64,000 nt of DNA from Leifsonia sp. 1010 (GTDB taxonomy: Bacteria > Actinomycetota > Actinomycetes > Actinomycetales > Microbacteriaceae), in NCBI RefSeq assembly GCF_031455295.1, contig NZ_JAVDSL010000001.1:1178001-1242000 (forward strand), given 5' to 3'. Both the position numbers and the translations under genes were made by a program. The notes beneath the pieces were generated by a model. That model was given only the letters and a program-made list of their open reading frames with translations, had not been told where the DNA came from and did no database searches. Positions 16,789 through 28,751 of this stretch are shown here, piece after piece. The first letter of the stretch is position 1. Each line of letters begins with the position of its first letter.

Positions 16789-18768
16789 GTGAGCACCCCG
16801 ATCGAGAACCTGGGCCGCGAGACGCGGCTGTACCGGCCGTCCGAGGAGTTCGCGGCGCAGGCGAACGTCGACGCCTCCGTGTTCGCCGAGGCCGCCGCCG
16901 ACCCGGTCGCCTTCTGGGAGCGTCAGGCCGCCCGCCTCGACTGGGCGGAGCCGTGGCACACGGCGCACACGTGGCAACCGGCCGAGCCCGGTGACGACGG
17001 CGAGCTGACGGTCCCGCGGGCCGAGTGGTTCGCGGGCGGCCGCCTCAACGCGGCCGTCAACTGTGTCGACCGTCACGTCGCCGCGGGCCGGGGCGACCGC
17101 GTCGCCCTGCACTTCGAGGGCGAGCCGGGTGACCGTGAGACGATCACCTACGCGGACCTCCAGCGGCGGGTGGCGCAGGCGGCGAACGCCCTCACGGCGT
17201 TGGGCGTCGGGAAGGGGGACCGCGTCGTCGTGTACCTCCCCGTCATCCCCGAGACGGTCGTCATCACCCTGGCGATCGCGCGCGTGGGCGCCATCCACTC
17301 GCTCGTGTTCGGTGGCTTCTCGGCGGAGGCGCTCCGCTTCCGGGTGGAGGACACGGGAGCCAAGCTGCTGGTGACCTCCGACGGGCAGTTCCGCCGGGGA
17401 TCCGCCGTGGCCGTGAAGGCGAACGCGGATGCGGCGGTCGCCGGCGACAACGCGATCGAGCATGTGCTGGTGGTGCGGCGCACGGGCGAGCTGACACCCG
17501 ACGTTCCCTGGACGCCCGGACGCGACGTGTGGTGGCACGAGGTCGTCGAGACGGCGCCCGACGTGCACGAGCCCGAGTTCTTCGACGCCGAGACGCCGCT
17601 GTTCATCATCTACACGTCGGGGACGACCGGGCGGCCGAAGGGGGTCGTCCACACGACTGGCGGCTACCTGACGCAGGCGTCGTGGAGCCACTGGGCGTTA
17701 TTCGACGCCAAGGACGACGACGTGTACTGGTGCACGGCGGACCTCGCCTGGGTCACCGCGCACACCTACGTGCTGTACGGTCCACTGTCGAACGGCGCCA
17801 CCTCCGTCATCTACGAGGGGACGCCGAACACCCCGCACACCGGCCGGCACTTCGAGATCATCGAGCGCTACGGGGTGACGACGTACTACACGGCGCCGAC
17901 GCTGATCCGCACCTTCATGACCTGGTTCCCGGAGGGGCCGGGTGAGCGTTGGGACCTCTCCAGCATCCGGCTTCTCGGCACGGTCGGCGAGGCGATCAAC
18001 CCGGAGGCGTGGGTCTGGTTCCGCGAGAACCTCGGTGCGGGACGCGCGCCCGTGGTCGACACGTGGTGGCAGTCCGAGTCCGGTGCAGCGATCGTCGCCC
18101 CGCTGCCCGGGGTGACCGCGCTGAAGCCCGGCTCGGCGACGGTCGCTGTGCCCGGCGTCACGGTGCGGGTCGTCGACGAGCGAGGCGAGGATGTGCCCCG
18201 CGGCTCGGGCGGCTCGATCGTCATCGACGGCACGTGGCCGGCAATGTCGCGCACGGTGTGGGGCGACCCGGAGCGCTACCGCGACTCGTACTGGCGGCCG
18301 TACGCCGACCGCGGGTACTTCCTGGCCGGAGACGGCGCCGCGGTCGACGACGATGGATACATCTGGCTGCTCGGCCGTCTCGACGACGTGATCAACGTCT
18401 CCGGTCACCGGCTGTCGACCATCGAGATCGAGTCGGCGCTGGTCGCGCATCCCCGTGTCGCCGAGGCGGCCGTCGTCGGCGTGGGCGACGACACGACCGG
18501 ACAGGCGGTCGCCGCATTCGTGGTCCCGTCGGGAGAGAGACCGGCGGAGGCGGACCTCCGCGACCAGGTCACGCGCGAGATCGGCGCGATCGCGAAGCCG
18601 CGTCACGTGGTCGTCGTCGGGGACCTCCCGAAGACGCGGTCGGGCAAGATCATGCGCCGCCTGCTGGTCGACCTGTTCGACGGCCGGCCGCTCGGCGACA
18701 CGACCTCGTTGCAGGACGAGACGGTGCCGCACGCGATCGCGGAGACGCTGGCTGCACGCACGCGCTGA
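16789..18768 (+). CDS. acs: acetyl-CoA synthetase
   Basis: A 659-aa AMP-forming acyl-CoA ligase that converts acetate, ATP and CoA to acetyl-CoA in the cytoplasm. The P-loop-like motif YTSGTTGRPKG, the WWQSESG motif (family form WWQTETG), GRLDDVINVSGHRL and the C-terminal KTRSGKIMRR, whose Lys is the usual acetylation target, are all present. The Trp in WWQ favours small acyl groups, so acetate is likely; propionate cannot be excluded. The GTG at 16789 has GGAGG directly against it, too close for a ribosome site, while TAGCGT 6 nt upstream supports leaderless initiation. Confidence 0.92.
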   Translation: MSTPIENLGRETRLYRPSEEFAAQANVDASVFAEAAADPVAFWERQAARLDWAEPWHTAHTWQPAEPGDDGELTVPRAEWFAGGRLNAAVNCVDRHVAAGRGDRVALHFEGEPGDRETITYADLQRRVAQAANALTALGVGKGDRVVVYLPVIPETVVITLAIARVGAIHSLVFGGFSAEALRFRVEDTGAKLLVTSDGQFRRGSAVAVKANADAAVAGDNAIEHVLVVRRTGELTPDVPWTPGRDVWWHEVVETAPDVHEPEFFDAETPLFIIYTSGTTGRPKGVVHTTGGYLTQASWSHWALFDAKDDDVYWCTADLAWVTAHTYVLYGPLSNGATSVIYEGTPNTPHTGRHFEIIERYGVTTYYTAPTLIRTFMTWFPEGPGERWDLSSIRLLGTVGEAINPEAWVWFRENLGAGRAPVVDTWWQSESGAAIVAPLPGVTALKPGSATVAVPGVTVRVVDERGEDVPRGSGGSIVIDGTWPAMSRTVWGDPERYRDSYWRPYADRGYFLAGDGAAVDDDGYIWLLGRLDDVINVSGHRLSTIEIESALVAHPRVAEAAVVGVGDDTTGQAVAAFVVPSGERPAEADLRDQVTREIGAIAKPRHVVVVGDLPKTRSGKIMRRLLVDLFDGRPLGDTTSLQDETVPHAIAETLAARTR

Positions 18769-18773
18769 CGCCG

Positions 18774-18818
18774 GTCGGCGCGCGCGAAAAGGGAGGTGTT
18801 CACGCCCGACGCGCCGAC
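18774..18818. terminator. hairpin between convergent acs and GH15 genes
   Basis: GTCGGCGCG (18774-18782) and CGCGCCGAC (18810-18818) form a 9-bp stem just after the acs stop, without a U-tract. Confidence 0.4.
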
Positions 18819-18892
18819 GAGGTGCGCTGAACGGAGGTGGATGCGGGGGTGAGGACGCGGATGTCCTCCGTTTCGGACAGGAGCGGGCACGG

Positions 18893-20692
18893 TCAGGGGC
18901 GCAGGTCGGCGATCGTCAGGGCCGCATCGATGAGTCCCAAATGCGACAGCGCCTGCGGGAAGTTGCCCCAGAAGGCGCCGTCCGCATCCATCATCTCGGC
19001 GTAGAGACCGACGTCGTTCGCGCGGCCGACCAGGTCGTCCATCAGCGTCGTCGCCTCGTCGATCTCGCCGACGCAGGCCAGGGCGGCGGCGAGCCAGAAG
19101 GAGCACGCCGTGAACGGACGCTCGCCCTCGGCTGCCGCGCCGGTGAAGCGGTAGAGCAGCGGGCCGTCGCCCAGCTCGCGTCTCAGAGCGGCGATGGTGG
19201 AGCGCATCCGTTCGCCCCGGTCGAAGCCGCTGGGCGCGTGGAGCAGCACCGAGGCGTCGAGCTCCTCCTCGTCGGCGGCCATCGTGTACGCGCCGAGGCG
19301 GTCCGACCAGCACCGCTCATCCACCCAGGCGTGGATGGCGTCGGCCTCCCGACGCCATCGCGAGGGGTTGCCCTCCGTCTGCCCCAGCTCGACGAGCTGC
19401 AGGGCGGCCTGCAGCGCCTGCCAGCACCCCATCTTCGAGGAGGTGTGGTGACGGAGCTCGCTCAGCTCCCACATCCCGGAGTCGGGCAGGCGCCAGATGT
19501 CGCAGACGCGATCGGCCACGTCCGCGACCAGGCGGCGGGTGGGCACGTCGAGCACGTTGCCGGCCGCCGCGTACGCGAGCGCGACGCTCAGGAGGTCGCC
19601 GTAGACGCCGAGCTGCAGCTGTCCGGCCGCCCGGTTGCCGGTGATGACCGGTCCGATGCCGCGCCAGCCGGGCACGTCGTGCGTCTGCGGATCGGCGGAC
19701 GACTCCTCCCGCAGCCCGTACAGCACGCGCAACTCGGAGACGTCGCCCTTCACGGCCCGGAGCAGCCACGAGATCGCGGCGTGCGTTTCCTCGCGCAGGC
19801 CGAACCGCGCCAGAGCGCGGAGCGTGTACGCGGTGTCGCGGACCCACGCGAAGCGGTAGTCCCAGTTCTTGCCGCCGCGGTCCGTCTCCGGGAGCGAGGT
19901 GGTCGCGGCGGCCGCGATGGCGCCGGTCGGCGCGTAGAGCAGCAGCTTCAGCGCGAGCGCGCTGCGCTGCACGGCGTCGTCCCACGGCCCCTGATACGAG
20001 AAGGTGCGCGACCACAGCTCCCAGTTGCCGACCGTGCGGTCGATCCCGATGTCGACGTTGCCGGGGTCGGGCAGGTGCAGCGGCTCGTCGTCCGTCGCCA
20101 CGATCGAGAGCGTCCGGCGGGAGCCCTCGGTGACCCGGATGCGGCCGCGGAAGCGCGGTGCGTCCGCATCCTCCTCGGCGTCGTTCAGGCCGGTGACCCC
20201 GATGTTGACCGTCCCGACGCGGAGGATGCGCTTGCCGTCGACGCGTTCCGCCCACGGGCTGCTCGCGCCGAGCATCGTGCCGGGCTCGACGGCCCAGTCC
20301 ATGGCCACCGTGCCGTCGACCCCTTCGATGCGGCGGGCGAGCTCGAGCCACGGCAGGCGGCCGGCGACGCCGGTGACCAGCGCGTCGGTGACCCGCACGG
20401 TGCCGTTCTCGGTGGTGAAGGTGGTCTCGAGCACGTTGGTGCCCGGGAGGTATCGCCGGCGGGTGCGGAACGCGCTGACCGGACGCAGCAGGATGCGACC
20501 CCCGCGCTCCGGGTCGAGCAGCGCCGCGAAGGCCGGATCGGAATCCAGGTTGGGGACGGGCAGCCAGTCGACCGTGCCGGAGCGGTCGATCAGGGCGACG
20601 GTGCGGCCGTCGCCGAGGGCCGCGTGGTCCTCGATCGCGGCGCTGCCGTCGCGCTCGATCGCGGCGCCGGCCTCCATCGATCCCGCCGTCAC
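18893..20692 (-). CDS. GH15 glucoamylase/trehalase-like glycoside hydrolase
   Basis: A 599-aa cytoplasmic protein with no signal peptide. It has the bacterial GH15 layout: N-terminal beta-sandwich (IEDHAALGDGRTVALIDRSGTVDWLPVPN) and a C-terminal (alpha/alpha)6 barrel (GGKNWDYRFAWVRDTAYTLRAL, GCWQALQAALQLVELG, FTACSFWLAAALA). GH15 enzymes release glucose from maltodextrin ends, and some actinobacterial ones hydrolyse trehalose. It is last in the tre/glg operon. The GTG at 20692 overlaps the kinase stop by four bases (GTGA), implying coupled translation; an ATG at 20677 is an alternative. Confidence 0.88.
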   Translation of the reverse strand: MTAGSMEAGAAIERDGSAAIEDHAALGDGRTVALIDRSGTVDWLPVPNLDSDPAFAALLDPERGGRILLRPVSAFRTRRRYLPGTNVLETTFTTENGTVRVTDALVTGVAGRLPWLELARRIEGVDGTVAMDWAVEPGTMLGASSPWAERVDGKRILRVGTVNIGVTGLNDAEEDADAPRFRGRIRVTEGSRRTLSIVATDDEPLHLPDPGNVDIGIDRTVGNWELWSRTFSYQGPWDDAVQRSALALKLLLYAPTGAIAAAATTSLPETDRGGKNWDYRFAWVRDTAYTLRALARFGLREETHAAISWLLRAVKGDVSELRVLYGLREESSADPQTHDVPGWRGIGPVITGNRAAGQLQLGVYGDLLSVALAYAAAGNVLDVPTRRLVADVADRVCDIWRLPDSGMWELSELRHHTSSKMGCWQALQAALQLVELGQTEGNPSRWRREADAIHAWVDERCWSDRLGAYTMAADEEELDASVLLHAPSGFDRGERMRSTIAALRRELGDGPLLYRFTGAAAEGERPFTACSFWLAAALACVGEIDEATTLMDDLVGRANDVGLYAEMMDADGAFWGNFPQALSHLGLIDAALTIADLRP

Positions 20693-21545
20693 GCCCGCTG
20701 CTGGAGACCGGCCGCCGAGATGACCGCCTCGCGGAACACCGGTGTCAGCTGCTCCGCGGTGGGACGCCCGGCCGGGTCCTTCGAGGTCATCGCGTGGAGG
20801 ATGCGGGACCAGTCGTCGGGCAGGCCGTCCGGGATGGGCGGCTCGTGTTCCAGCCGGGCCATCGCCGACTCGACGGCGCCGCCGGGGTACGCGACCGAGC
20901 GCGTGAAGCACTCCAGCAGGACGAGCCCGAGGGAGTAGATGTCGCTCGCCGAGGTGGCCGGCTGGCGCATCGCCTGCTCGGGGCTGAGGTAGGCCGCGGT
21001 GCCTGTCGTCTTGCCCTCGTCCGCCTGCGAGGGTGTGCCGACGAGGCCGCTGGCGATCCCGAAGTCGGTGAGCCGCGCCCGCGCCCGGAAGGTCGTCGTG
21101 CCGTACGAGACCAGCATGATGTTCGACGGCTTGATGTCGCGGTGCACCACCCCGTTGGCGTGGACGTACTCGAGAGCCTCGGAGATGTCGTAGGCGACTT
21201 CCGCGATCTCCTCCAGCGTCAGCTCCCGCTGGGCCAGCATGCTCGCGAGGTCGGTGCCGGAGACCAGTTCCATGATGAGGAACGGACGCGGGTCCTTCGG
21301 GGACGAGTAGTCGATCCCGGCGTCGATCAGCGAGACGATGCCGTGATGGCTCAGTCGCGCGAGCGCCGCCTGCTCGGTGCGGTACTGCGCCATCTCCTCC
21401 TCGCCGCCCGAGCGGTAGAGCTTGATGGCGACTTCGCGCCCCAGCAGCTCGTCGGTCGCGCGGAAGATGCTGGCCTCGCCGCCGCGGCCGATGACGTGCT
21501 GCGGCCGGTAGCGACCGAGCAGTGCCGGGATGGTGGACTCGGGCA

Positions 21546-21546
<1 letters not shown>
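20689..21546 (-). CDS. soluble Ser/Thr protein kinase (PknB-type) inside trehalose operon
   Basis: A 285-aa Hanks-type kinase domain and nothing else: glycine loop GRGGEA (~20-25), Lys42 in VAIK, HRDIKPSN (catalytic loop ~135-142), DFG (~161-163), and a C-lobe SPEQ/SDIYSLG. All catalytic residues are present, so it should be active. There is no transmembrane helix or PASTA domain, unlike canonical PknB. Its ATG shares one base with the glgX stop (TGATG) and its own stop overlaps the glucoamylase GTG, so it is co-translated with glycogen/trehalose enzymes. The substrate is plausibly an enzyme of this operon. Confidence 0.92.
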
Positions 21547-23578
<2,032 letters not shown>

Positions 23579-23582
<4 letters not shown>

Positions 23583-23653
23583 AGGGACGACCCCTGCGAG
23601 CGGCGTGCGCTGGGGGCGGTCCGGCGGTGGGGCCGGGGGCAGGGTTGGGACAC
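23579..23653 (-). CDS. possible 24-aa leader peptide coupled to glgX
   Basis: A GTG at 23653 with GGAGG five bases upstream opens a 24-codon frame (VSQPCPRPHRRTAPSARRSQ...) whose TGA overlaps the glgX GTG as GTGA. Because glgX itself has no clear ribosome site, ribosomes may reach it only through this frame. The peptide is Arg/Pro-rich and may have no function beyond coupling. Alternatively glgX starts further upstream at a non-standard codon. Confidence 0.4.
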
Positions 23654-23745
23654 GGTGCCTCCGTTCGGTAGAACGCCACGATACCTGCGCGGTGACACGC
23701 CCATCCAGGCATTGACACGGGGGTTGCGGACCGTTAGGCGCGCGG

Positions 23746-25446
23746 CTACCGCCGCGTAACGCGCACCGCCTCACCGAATGCCGCGACCGCATCCGCCGGC
23801 GCCTCGCCGAGGCCCGTACCCGAGAGGCTCGCCTCCACGAGCAGGTCGCCGCGGCGGAACCGGAAGACGCCGTCGGTGTACGCCACCTCGGTCGCCGGCG
23901 CATCGGCGGGGATCGTCCGGCGCAGACCGGTGAGGGTGCGATACCAGTCGAGCATCCGCGCGTTCTCCGGGCGCTCCGGCTCCGACCAGTCGAGCTTGGA
24001 GCGTCGGAACGTCTCGGGATCCTGCGGGTCGGGCACGACGTCCGGATCCCAGCCCATCTTGGCGAACTCCTCGATGCGGCCCTCGGCGGTCGCCTTCCCC
24101 AGCTCCGGCTCGGGATGCGAGGTGAAGAACTGCCACGGTGTCGTCGCGGCCCACTCCTCGCCCATGAAGAGCATCGGCGTGAACGGGCCGAGCAGGGTGA
24201 GGGCGGCGGCCGCCGCGAGGCGTCCGGGGTCGAGCGTCGCGGTGAGGCGGTCGCCCGCGGCACGGTTGCCGATCTGGTCGTGGTCCTGACTGAACACGAC
24301 CAGGCGGGTGAACGGGATGTCCGGGTCGAGCGGGCGGCCGTGGTGGCGCTCGCGGAAGCTCGACCAGGTGCCGTCGTGGAAGAAGCCCCGCTGGAACACC
24401 TTCACCAGCGCCTCCGGCCGGGCGAAGTCGCTGTAGTAGCCGGTGTCCTCGCCGCTCAGGTTCGCGTGGATCGAGTGGTGCACGTCGTCGTCCCACTGCG
24501 CGTGGAGGCCGTAGCCGTGGTGCGAGCGGGTGCGGATCAGCTTCGGGTCGTTCAGGTCGCTCTCGGCGATCAGGGTACGCGGCCGGCCGGTCTCGCCGGC
24601 GAGCTCGTCGGCGAGGAGCGCGAGCTCTTCGAGCAGGTGGGTGGCGCGGTGGTCCTGCAGGGCGTGCACCGCATCCAGCCGCAGGCCGTCGACGTGCATC
24701 TCGCGCAGCCAGTACTCCGCGTTGTCGAGGATGTACCGCCGCACCTCGTCGGACAGGGGGCCGTCGAGGTTGACGTTCACGCCCCAGGTGCTGGCGCCCT
24801 GGCCGAGGTACGGCCCGAACTTCGGCAGGTAGTTGCCGCTCGGGCCGAGGTGGTTGTAGACGACGTCCTGGATGACGGCGAGACCCCGGCGGTGGCACTC
24901 GTCCACGAAGCGCTGGTATGCCGCCGGTCCGCCGTATTGCTCCTGGACGGCGTACCAGAGCACGCCGTCGTAGCCCCAGTTGTGCGTTCCGTTGAAGGCG
25001 TTCACGGGGAGCAGCTCGATCGCGTCGACGCCGAGGTCGATCAGGTGGTCGAGTCGCGCGGCGGCGGCATCCAGGGTGCCCTCGGGGGTGAACGTCCCGA
25101 TGTGCAGCTCGTAGATCACCGTGCCGGTGAGGTCGCGTCCCTCCCACGCGCCGTCGTCCCAGGCGTGGGCGTGCGGGTCGAACTCGCGGCTCAGCTCGTG
25201 CACGCCGTTCGGCTGGCGGAGCGACCGCGGATCCGGGAAGGGTCCGTCGCCGTCGATGAGGAAGCCGTAATCGAGAGGTTCGGAGGGGAGATCCGGCGCC
25301 TCGGCCAGCTCCCACCATCCCCCGGTCGGGCTCGCGTCGGACGCAGGCACGCGCGTGAGCGGGTAGGTGCCGAGGTCGCCGAGCACCACATCCACCGATC
25401 GCGCCTCCGGGGCCCACACGGGGAACCGGCGGTCGGCGGCGGTCAT
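23746..25446 (-). CDS. treZ: maltooligosyltrehalose trehalohydrolase TreZ
   Basis: A 566-aa GH13 enzyme that releases free trehalose from maltooligosyltrehalose made by TreY. It has an N-terminal beta domain ([17 protein letters not shown]) followed by the barrel with [26 protein letters not shown] (nucleophile), LIAESDLN (acid/base) and [10 protein letters not shown]. Length and motifs are typical. The ATG at 25446 overlaps the treY stop as ATGA, indicating translational coupling. A 163-bp gap follows before glgX. Confidence 0.95.
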   Translation of the reverse strand: MTAADRRFPVWAPEARSVDVVLGDLGTYPLTRVPASDASPTGGWWELAEAPDLPSEPLDYGFLIDGDGPFPDPRSLRQPNGVHELSREFDPHAHAWDDGAWEGRDLTGTVIYELHIGTFTPEGTLDAAAARLDHLIDLGVDAIELLPVNAFNGTHNWGYDGVLWYAVQEQYGGPAAYQRFVDECHRRGLAVIQDVVYNHLGPSGNYLPKFGPYLGQGASTWGVNVNLDGPLSDEVRRYILDNAEYWLREMHVDGLRLDAVHALQDHRATHLLEELALLADELAGETGRPRTLIAESDLNDPKLIRTRSHHGYGLHAQWDDDVHHSIHANLSGEDTGYYSDFARPEALVKVFQRGFFHDGTWSSFRERHHGRPLDPDIPFTRLVVFSQDHDQIGNRAAGDRLTATLDPGRLAAAAALTLLGPFTPMLFMGEEWAATTPWQFFTSHPEPELGKATAEGRIEEFAKMGWDPDVVPDPQDPETFRRSKLDWSEPERPENARMLDWYRTLTGLRRTIPADAPATEVAYTDGVFRFRRGDLLVEASLSGTGLGEAPADAVAAFGEAVRVTRR

Positions 25447-27707
25447 CGGGTCACCGCCAGCAGCGCGACCGGGTAGGTCTCGAAGACGGAGGCGAGCGGG
25501 ACGCGGCCCGAGTAGTCGCGTCCGGTGAGTTCGTCGCGCATGGGCTCCTCTCCCAGGTCGATGGTGGTGTCCGCCCATCCGCCGGTCGCGGAGAGCCCGA
25601 CGGGCAGGCGGGTGGCGAGCGCGATCGCGCCGCCGCGGTCGAAGCCGACGAGGTGACCGGCGCGCGACCCTTCGGCGTAGACGGGACGGTAGCCGTTGAA
25701 GAGCTCCGGCCGGTCACGGCGCAGGCGGAGCGCCTTCGCGGTGACCAGCTCCTTCGCCGCGCCCGACGAGTCGACCTCGGGCTGCCATCCCTCGTCGATG
25801 TGGGCGAGGAGTGCTGCCGCCGCATCGAATTCGACCGGGCGGCGGTTGTCGGGGTCGACCAGCGAGCGCTCCCAGCGCTCGGAGCCCTGGTAGACATCCG
25901 GGATGCCGGGCGCCATGAGCTGGAGGAGCTTGGCGCCGAGCCCGTTGCTGGCCCCGGGCGCTTCGATGACCGCGGCCAGCGCCTCGACCTCGGCCCGCAC
26001 GCGCTCGTCATCGAATGCGGCGTCGATGGCGGCGAACATCCGCTCCTCGAACGCCTCGTCGGGGTCGGTCCACCCGGTGGACGCGCCGGCCTCTCGGGCC
26101 GCCTTGAGGGCGTAGTCGTGCAGCCGCTCGCGTGACGCCGGCCAGGCGCCCACGACCGACTGCCACAGCAGGCTCTCGAGCGAGCCGTCGCCGAAGCCGA
26201 CGCGCTCCCGCACCGTCCGCAGGAACCGCTCCCAGCGGCCCGGCAGCTCGGCGAGCACGTGGATGCGCGCCCGCGTGTCCTCGCCGCGCTTGGTGTCGTG
26301 CGTCGACAGCACCGTCATCGACTCGGGCAGGCGACGCTGGCGGTCGGTCTGCCTGCGGTGGAACTCCTCGGGCGAGAGCGCGAACTCCGACGGGTCGGCG
26401 CCGACCTCGGTCAGCGACACGAGTCGGGTGAAGCGGTAGAACGCGTTGTCCTCGACCCCCTTCGCCATGATGGCGCCGGTGGTCTGCTCGAACCGATCGC
26501 CCAGACGGTCGACGATGCGCGCGATCACGGGTGCGAGGTCCGGGCGGGTGGCCGCGGCCGCCTGACGCGCCTCCTCCAGGTACTCGTCGCCGTACGGCAG
26601 GTAACTGCGGTACACGGGGAACCAGGCGGCCAGTTCGGCGACGGCGTCCGCCGTCTCCTCGTCCGTCCCCTCCTCGAGCTCGCGGACGACCCGGAGCACC
26701 TCGGAGCGGAGGATGCCGTCGGCGACGGCGCGCTTGCGGCGGTGGACGAGCTCCACCCAGTCCTGGCTCTCCTCTCGCTCGTCGAGCTCGCCCGCGAGGG
26801 CGGTGAGCGGCCCTTCACCGGTGGGGTCGACGAAGACCCTGTCGATGATGGCGAGGGCGTCGTATCCGGTGGTGCCCTGCACGGGCCAGTCCGGCATCCG
26901 CTCGTCGCCCTCGATGATCTTCTCGACCCAGATCGGGGCGTCGCCGGCGAGGTCGCGCAGCCGCTCGAGGTACTGGCCGGGGTCGCGGAGGCCGTCCGGG
27001 TGGTCGACGCGGAGGCCGTCGACGAGCCCCTCGCTCAGCCAGCGGCCGATCTCGCGGTGGGTGTCGTCGAAGACCTGCTGGTCTTCGACACGGAGTCCGG
27101 CGAGCGTGCTCACGGCGAAGAACCGGCGGTAGTTGAGCTCGGCGTCGGCCCGGCGCCAGGACATCAGCTCGTAGTGCTGGCGGGCGTGCACCTCGCGCGG
27201 TGTCCCCTCGCCTGTGCCGGGTGCGATCGGGAAGCGGTGGTCGTAGTAGCGCAGCTCGCCGTCCTCGATGCGCAGGGCGTCCTCCTCGTCGGGGCCGTCG
27301 CCCAGGATGGGGAGCCGGAGGCGTCCATGACCGAAGGGCCAGTCGATGTCGAAGTAGGAGGCGTAGCGCGACTCCTGACCGTGCTGGAGCACATCCCACC
27401 ACCAGGCGTTGACCGCGGGGGTGGCGACGCCCATGTGGTTGGGGACGATGTCGACGAGCACCTTGAGCCCGCGGCTGTGCGCGGCGTCGGCGAACTCGCG
27501 CAGGGCCTCCGGGCCGCCACGCGACGCATCCACACGGCTGTGATCGACCACGTCGTAGCCGTGCATGGAACCCGGCTCGGCCTCCAGCAGAGGAGACAGG
27601 TAGACCCAGTCGGCGCCGAGGCGCTGGATGTGATCGAGCACCTGCATGGCGTCGCGGAGGGTGAAGGCGGGGGAGATCTGGAGGCGGTAGGTGCTCACAG
27701 CGTTCAT
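25443..27707 (-). CDS. treY: maltooligosyltrehalose synthase TreY
   Basis: A 754-aa GH13 enzyme that turns the reducing end of maltodextrins into an alpha,alpha-1,1 bond, the first step of TreYZ trehalose synthesis. Motifs: [13 protein letters not shown] at the N-terminus, [20 protein letters not shown] (nucleophile), IWVEKIIEG (acid/base), [15 protein letters not shown], and C-terminal [13 protein letters not shown]. It heads the minus-strand operon treY-treZ-glgX-kinase-GH15. The ATG at 27707 and a GTG at 27698 are both possible; CAGAAT sits 7 nt before the GTG, which would suit a leaderless start there. Confidence 0.95.
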   Translation of the reverse strand: MNAVSTYRLQISPAFTLRDAMQVLDHIQRLGADWVYLSPLLEAEPGSMHGYDVVDHSRVDASRGGPEALREFADAAHSRGLKVLVDIVPNHMGVATPAVNAWWWDVLQHGQESRYASYFDIDWPFGHGRLRLPILGDGPDEEDALRIEDGELRYYDHRFPIAPGTGEGTPREVHARQHYELMSWRRADAELNYRRFFAVSTLAGLRVEDQQVFDDTHREIGRWLSEGLVDGLRVDHPDGLRDPGQYLERLRDLAGDAPIWVEKIIEGDERMPDWPVQGTTGYDALAIIDRVFVDPTGEGPLTALAGELDEREESQDWVELVHRRKRAVADGILRSEVLRVVRELEEGTDEETADAVAELAAWFPVYRSYLPYGDEYLEEARQAAAATRPDLAPVIARIVDRLGDRFEQTTGAIMAKGVEDNAFYRFTRLVSLTEVGADPSEFALSPEEFHRRQTDRQRRLPESMTVLSTHDTKRGEDTRARIHVLAELPGRWERFLRTVRERVGFGDGSLESLLWQSVVGAWPASRERLHDYALKAAREAGASTGWTDPDEAFEERMFAAIDAAFDDERVRAEVEALAAVIEAPGASNGLGAKLLQLMAPGIPDVYQGSERWERSLVDPDNRRPVEFDAAAALLAHIDEGWQPEVDSSGAAKELVTAKALRLRRDRPELFNGYRPVYAEGSRAGHLVGFDRGGAIALATRLPVGLSATGGWADTTIDLGEEPMRDELTGRDYSGRVPLASVFETYPVALLAVTR

Positions 27708-27760
27708 TCTGCGGGAGGGCGGCACCGCCGAGTAGGGCTTGAAATCAATCGCCGGGCGTT

Positions 27761-27793
27761 TTGCTAGACGAGCAAGCAATATGATTAGACTAA
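27761..27793. promoter_or_regulatory. candidate MarR operators between treY and DUF7882 gene
   Basis: Two small palindromes, TTGCT-N5-AGCAA (27761-27775) and TTAGACTAA (27785-27793). The half-site TAGAC also occurs inverted in GTCTAG just before the first MarR gene (28156-28161). They may bind the tandem MarR proteins. Confidence 0.4.
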
Positions 27794-27837
27794 CTACATA
27801 TTCGCTGGATCAGCGACGGACCGAGGGGAGACGCGGG

Positions 27838-28152
27838 TTGGGACTGCTCAGTTACGGGGGAGCGGATTACGAACTCTCCGATCGGCTGTTGGCCCATGTG
27901 CAGGTCGTCATCACGACGAAGCTGCGCCGCCGGGAGTCCTTCGCCCTGAGCTGGATCCGCGATGGTGACGGCGGTCGTGAGGCGATCTGGGTCGACAACG
28001 GCTTGCCGATCCGATTCCGCTACGACGAGGGCGTCATCGCGCCGCTGAACCGCGAGTGGCTCGAATCTCTGATGGATGGCACGCACCGGCCCAACGGGCT
28101 CCTGATCACGCCGGAACCCACGGCCTCTGCGGGTTCGAAGGGCAAAAGCTAG
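27838..28152 (+). CDS. DUF7882-type small protein
   Basis: A 104-aa protein starting at TTG 27838, chosen because GAGGGGAG lies 8 nt upstream and because family members begin MG-LxYG. It shows the family pattern GLLSYGGADYELSDRLLAHVQVV, TKLRRRESFAL and GLPIRFRYDEGVIAPLNREWLESL. Such proteins are widespread in Microbacteriaceae, frequently mislabelled ATP-dependent DNA ligase, though nothing ligase-like is present. Function unknown. It precedes two MarR genes on the same strand. Confidence 0.75.
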   Translation: MGLLSYGGADYELSDRLLAHVQVVITTKLRRRESFALSWIRDGDGGREAIWVDNGLPIRFRYDEGVIAPLNREWLESLMDGTHRPNGLLITPEPTASAGSKGKS

Positions 28153-28174
28153 GCAGTCTAGTTTGTAGGTGCTC

Positions 28175-28180
28175 TATCGT
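28175..28180 (+). promoter_or_regulatory. -10 box of leaderless promoter (first MarR gene)
   Basis: TATCGT ending 7 nt before the ATG at 28188. Confidence 0.55.
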
Positions 28181-28187
28181 TAAGGTC

Positions 28188-28742
28188 ATGACGTCCGAGA
28201 CCCACGGATCGGCGCACTACTGGTACGAGGAGCGCGCCGATGAGCGCGCCCCCGGCATCGAGGTGCTCGAGGCGATGCGCGCCTACGGCGTCGCCGAGTC
28301 GGCCATGCGCCGACGGTCCGAGGGCGTGCTCCGGATGAGCGAGAACGACGTCTCAGCGATGCGCTACCTTCTGCGCGCCCAGGAGGCCGGCCGCACGGTG
28401 GGTCCGAAGGAGCTGGCCGAGTACCTCGGTATCCAGAGCTCGTCGGTGACCGCGCTGCTCGATCGCCTGGAGCGCGCCGGGCACATCCAGCGACAGTCGA
28501 GTCCCTTCGACCGGCGCGCCCTGATCGTCGTCCCGACCGTGCCGGAAGACGAACTGCAGCGGGCGATCCTCGGCGATATGCGCCAGGAGCTCGTCGATGT
28601 CGCGGCGTCGCTCGAGCCGGCTGACGCCGCCGTGGTCGTCGACTTCCTGCGGCGGATGCGCGAAGCCGTCGACCACATCGACGCGGCTGATGCAGCGGGT
28701 GCGCCGAACCGATCCGGCGACCGCTCTCGAAGCAGCGCGTAA
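28188..28742 (+). CDS. MarR-family regulator, tandem copy 1
   Basis: A 184-aa winged-helix protein: HYWYEERADERAPGIEVLEAMRAY precedes the domain, then MSENDVSAMRYLLRAQ, GPKELAEYLGIQSSSVTALLDRLERAGHI (recognition helix) and the wing SPFDRRALIV. Start is leaderless. It is paralogous to the next gene over its whole length (RYWYDRAD..., MGENDLRALRFLLKRQ, KSSSVTVMLDRL), so the pair arose by tandem duplication. Likely repressor of nearby genes; ligand unknown. Confidence 0.88.
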   Translation: MTSETHGSAHYWYEERADERAPGIEVLEAMRAYGVAESAMRRRSEGVLRMSENDVSAMRYLLRAQEAGRTVGPKELAEYLGIQSSSVTALLDRLERAGHIQRQSSPFDRRALIVVPTVPEDELQRAILGDMRQELVDVAASLEPADAAVVVDFLRRMREAVDHIDAADAAGAPNRSGDRSRSSA

Positions 28743-28745
28743 AAT
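28740..28745 (+). promoter_or_regulatory. -10 box before second MarR gene
   Basis: TAAAAT, overlapping the first MarR stop codon, ends 6 nt before the ATC at 28752. This is the spacing at which other promoters here have their start codon. Confidence 0.5.
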
Positions 28746-28751
28746 CGGAGC

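Noticed and set aside
27838-28152. ATP-dependent DNA ligase.
   Set aside because: This label is often attached to DUF7882 proteins; at 104 aa there is no nucleotidyltransferase motif (KxDG).
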